Positions 19,674-22,261 of a DNA stretch of 22,261 nt are shown piece after piece. The position numbers were made by a program, and so were the translations under genes. How positions within the stretch are numbered: the first letter of the stretch is position 1; each line of letters opens with the position of its first letter. The notes beneath the pieces were generated by a model. It was given only the letters and a program-made list of their open reading frames with translations, searched no databases and was not told the origin of the DNA. Source of the DNA: Candidatus Kaiserbacteria bacterium (GTDB lineage Bacteria; Patescibacteriota; Minisyncoccia; Phycocordibacterales; Phycocordibacteraceae); contig JAHFMQ010000007.1 in assembly GCA_023267775.1 (NCBI GenBank), positions 1 through 22,261 of the forward strand, written 5' to 3'.

Positions 19674-22261
19674 ATGCAAAAGAAAATCGTTCAGAAAACG
19701 TTCGGTGCGTATCGGGCACCACGGGTCCCATTTCCTGACCTCGTCGGGCACCAGCGCGGCTCGTTTGACTGGCTCATGAAGGACGGCCTCAAGGAGCTTT
19801 TTAAAGAGTTTTCTCCTATTACGGATTATTCAGGGAAGAAGTTCCAGCTTGAGTTCGAAAGTTTTGAAATTGGCGAACCTAAATACGATGAAGAATTTGC
19901 GCGCGAAAATATGCGCACCTACGAAGCTTCGGTACGCGTAACCGTCAAGCTGACGAACAAGACGCTTGGCTCCGAAAAGTCACAGGAACTGTTCCTCACT
20001 GACATGCCGATCATGACACCACACGGATCGTTCATCGTGTCGGGCGTCGAGCGTGCCATCGTGCCGCAGCTCGCACGTTCCTTCGGAGCATTCTTTGTGT
20101 CTGACCTCATTCGCGGCAAGCCATACTTTGGCGCAAAAATAATTCCGCTCCGCGGCGTGTGGATTGAGTTTGATTCGGAAGCAGACGGTGCAATTTTCGT
20201 GAAGATCGACCGTAAACGTAAGTTCCCTATCACCGAACTTCTCACCGTCTTCGGTGGCGGAGTAGGCGAGGCAACTCTCAAGCATTTTGGGAAAGACCCT
20301 CTCGCAAAGGCTGCAATACAAGCGACCCTGGTGCACGACGAAGCGAAGTCGGTTGAGGAAGCCTATATCGAAATTCACCGCCGCATGCGCGACGGCGATC
20401 TTGCGACGCCAGAGAACGCAAAAAACTTCGTTCAATCGCTCTTTTCGACTGAACGCTATGACCTTGGGAAAGTCGGACGCCATCGCTTGAATGCACGTTT
20501 TGGTCTTCCGGTGGCTGAGAAATCCCTTGAAAAGCGCACGCTCTCACTTGCAGATTTCGTCCACATCATTTCAGAAATTACAAAGTTAAACGCTGATCCG
20601 TCTGCTCACTCGGATGATATCGACCACCTCGGCTTCCGCCGTGTGCGTTTCGTCGGCGAGCTTTTGCAGGCACGCATGCGTGTCGGCATGAGCCGTATGA
20701 AGCGAAACATTCAGGACCGCATGTCCACGACGCCGACTGAAACCACGCTCCCGATGGCGCTCGTGAATCCACGTCCGTTCCATGCATCCGTGCATGAATT
20801 CTTCACGGCGAACCAACTCTCGCAGTTCATGGACCAACAGAACATCCTTGCTGAACTTGAGAACATGCGCACGCTCTCAGCACTCGGTCCCGGAGGTCTC
20901 ACGCGCGAGCGCGCGGGCTTTGAAGTGCGCGACGTGCATCCTTCGCACTACGGACGTCTTTGTCCTATTCACACGCCGGAAGGCCAGAACATCGGTCTCA
21001 TTCTTCACATGGCAACGCATGCGCGTACGAATGATTTTGGCGTCATCGAGACCCCGTACGTTCGCGTAAAGAATGGCAAAGTGACTCAGGATGTCGTCTA
21101 TATCAATGCGCTTGATGAAGAGAATGAAGTCGTAGCACACGGCGCGACCAAGATCGATGATAACGACCGAATTGTTCCGGATTTTGTTGAAGCACGCCAC
21201 AAAGGTGATCCGATTATCACCGCACGTGAAAACATCACGCTTATGGATGCCTCGACATTCCAAATGTTTTCTATCGCCACATCGATGATTCCATTCGTGG
21301 ATCACGACGACGCAAACCGTGCACTCATGGGTTCAAACATGCAGAAGCAGGCAACCCCGGTTCTTATTCCTGAAGTTCCACTCGTAGCCACCGGTATTGA
21401 AGGTCACGCCGCGAAGAGCACCGGCCGCCTTGTGCTTGCGGAAGAAGCAGGAGAAGTTACTCATGTCGATGCTCGTAAGGTCGTTGTAAAGACGAATAGC
21501 GGAGAATCGAAGGAGTATCGTCTCCAGAGCCTCACGCAGACCAACCAGAACTCGGCATTTATGCACCGCCCATCCGTCGTGCTTGGCGACAAAGTGAAGA
21601 AGGGGGATGTTCTCGCAGACAACTCCTCGACAGCACAGGGACAGCTCGCGCTCGGGCAGAACGTGCGCATTGCATTCATGAGTTGGAACGGAGCGAACTA
21701 TGAAGACGCCATTATTATTTCTGAACGTCTCGTGCAAGAGGCGAAGTTTACGACCGTTCACATCGAGGACTTCGATTGTATGGTGCGCGACACGAAGCTC
21801 GGTCCCGAGACAACGACGCACGACATTCCAAACGTTGGCGAAATGCGCCTTAAGAATCTCGACGAAGAAGGCGTCATCCGCATCGGTGCAGAAGTTCGCC
21901 CGGGCGATATTCTCGTTGGTAAAGTAACTCCAAAAGGAGAAACACAACTCACTCCAGAAGAGCGTCTGCTCCGCAGCATCTTCGGCGATAAAGCAAAAGA
22001 CGTGAAGGATACATCGCTTCGCATGGAAGGCGGCAAGCGCGGTCGCGTCATCGGCGTGCGCGTTTTCTCGCGAGAGAAAGGTGATCAGCTCGAAAGCGGC
22101 ATCTTCAAGAAGATCGTCGTTACTGTCGCACAGGTTCGTAACGTCTCCGTTGGCGATAAGCTCTCAGGACGTCACGGCAACAAAGGAGTCATCAGCCGCG
22201 TGCTTCCGGTTGCTGATATGCCGTATGACAAGGATGGAAATCCAGTCGACCTTATTCTTAC
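19674..22261 (+). CDS. rpoB: RNA polymerase beta subunit, 3' end outside window
   Basis: Catalytic beta subunit of RNA polymerase. 862 codons are present and the frame is open at the window edge. It begins QKKIVQKTFGAYRAPR, followed by PDLVGHQRGSFDWLM, the protrusion/lobe region (DMPIMTPHGSFIVSGVERAIV), the rifampicin-pocket region (NQLSQFMDQQNILAEL...SALGPGGLTRERAGFEVRDVHPSHYGRLCPIHTPEGQNIGLI in the usual order), the SWNGANYEDAIIISERL motif, and GDKLSGRHGNKGVISR near the edge. ATG 19674 is the start: an in-frame TAA lies five codons upstream and there is no nearer start. No Shine-Dalgarno is visible. The lobe insert is short compared with E. coli. In the Rif region, positions equal to E. coli H526 and R529 are Asn and Thr. 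Confidence 0.97.
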   Translation, partial: MQKKIVQKTFGAYRAPRVPFPDLVGHQRGSFDWLMKDGLKELFKEFSPITDYSGKKFQLEFESFEIGEPKYDEEFARENMRTYEASVRVTVKLTNKTLGSEKSQELFLTDMPIMTPHGSFIVSGVERAIVPQLARSFGAFFVSDLIRGKPYFGAKIIPLRGVWIEFDSEADGAIFVKIDRKRKFPITELLTVFGGGVGEATLKHFGKDPLAKAAIQATLVHDEAKSVEEAYIEIHRRMRDGDLATPENAKNFVQSLFSTERYDLGKVGRHRLNARFGLPVAEKSLEKRTLSLADFVHIISEITKLNADPSAHSDDIDHLGFRRVRFVGELLQARMRVGMSRMKRNIQDRMSTTPTETTLPMALVNPRPFHASVHEFFTANQLSQFMDQQNILAELENMRTLSALGPGGLTRERAGFEVRDVHPSHYGRLCPIHTPEGQNIGLILHMATHARTNDFGVIETPYVRVKNGKVTQDVVYINALDEENEVVAHGATKIDDNDRIVPDFVEARHKGDPIITARENITLMDASTFQMFSIATSMIPFVDHDDANRALMGSNMQKQATPVLIPEVPLVATGIEGHAAKSTGRLVLAEEAGEVTHVDARKVVVKTNSGESKEYRLQSLTQTNQNSAFMHRPSVVLGDKVKKGDVLADNSSTAQGQLALGQNVRIAFMSWNGANYEDAIIISERLVQEAKFTTVHIEDFDCMVRDTKLGPETTTHDIPNVGEMRLKNLDEEGVIRIGAEVRPGDILVGKVTPKGETQLTPEERLLRSIFGDKAKDVKDTSLRMEGGKRGRVIGVRVFSREKGDQLESGIFKKIVVTVAQVRNVSVGDKLSGRHGNKGVISRVLPVADMPYDKDGNPVDLIL

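Noticed and set aside
19478..19738. 86-codon plus-strand frame overlapping the rpoB start
   Set aside because: It has no Shine-Dalgarno or -10 box at leaderless distance, low-complexity composition, and overlaps the certain rpoB start in another frame.
1..22261. tRNA or rRNA genes
   Set aside because: No cloverleaf with a convincing T-arm and acceptor stem, and no rRNA-like stretch, was seen on reading. A dedicated tRNA search was not possible here.

Overview
The window looks like part of a small-genome Candidate Phyla Radiation (Patescibacteria) chromosome, most likely Parcubacteria-like. The signs are a ThrRS with no N-terminal TGS domain, a bL32 with no zinc cysteines, a 740-residue SMC, a khpA-to-trmD stretch with no rimM, and compact core genes. 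TGA is read as stop (end of nusB), so this is not the recoded SR1/Gracilibacteria code. This placement is inferred from gene character only. No rRNA, tRNA or CRISPR array was seen.

Layout. 1-5059: thrS (minus, 3' end outside the window), a 64-aa orphan cassette and dnaE (minus). 5060-6950: rnhB, a DoxX-like membrane protein and rpmF, ending in a 28-bp inverted repeat. 6951-9030: a nusB-NUDIX fusion overlapping rnc, then a small membrane-protein cassette. 9031-11399: a short smc. 11400-12523: a third orphan cassette, a vestigial copy of the rnr 3' end, and a REP-associated tyrosine transposase between two palindromes. 12522-14468: rnr (minus). 14516-16692: rpsP, khpA, two hairpins with complementary loops, trmD and a peptidase E-like gene. 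16750-19313: an accessory island. 19674-22261: rpoB (3' end outside the window).

The island is the most unusual part. A 432-aa protein with the IS110-family layout (RuvC-like N-terminal region, Tnp_20/helix-hairpin-helix C-terminal region) has lost most of its DEDD residues. It sits between two groups of repeated RNA-like modules: three upstream (17096-17350) and seven downstream (18757-19271), bounded by a TTGACA/TAATCT promoter and a strong terminator. Nine modules share one geometry: outer stem, 12-nt strand, small hairpin, 12-nt strand, outer stem. Loop strands start with G (18/18, usually GA) and end in T (17/18), with varied sequence between. Stems differ in sequence but keep pairing, and the G-T wobbles only make sense in a plus-strand RNA. 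A stem with a two-sided internal loop and an IS110-type protein recalls IS110 bridge RNAs, but here it is multiplied into an array beside a protein that is probably catalytically altered. I know of no description of such an arrangement.

Expression style. Many core genes (thrS, dnaE, rnhB, nusB, smc, rnr, rpsP, khpA, the transposase) have a -10-like box 6-9 nt before the ATG and no Shine-Dalgarno, so they look leaderless. Three orphan small genes and the IS110-like gene instead have an AAGGAGG Shine-Dalgarno at ideal spacing, and each small gene has its own terminator. A shared GTCGGAAAT palindrome lies upstream of dnaE/rnhB and of smc, suggesting a replication/chromosome regulator site.
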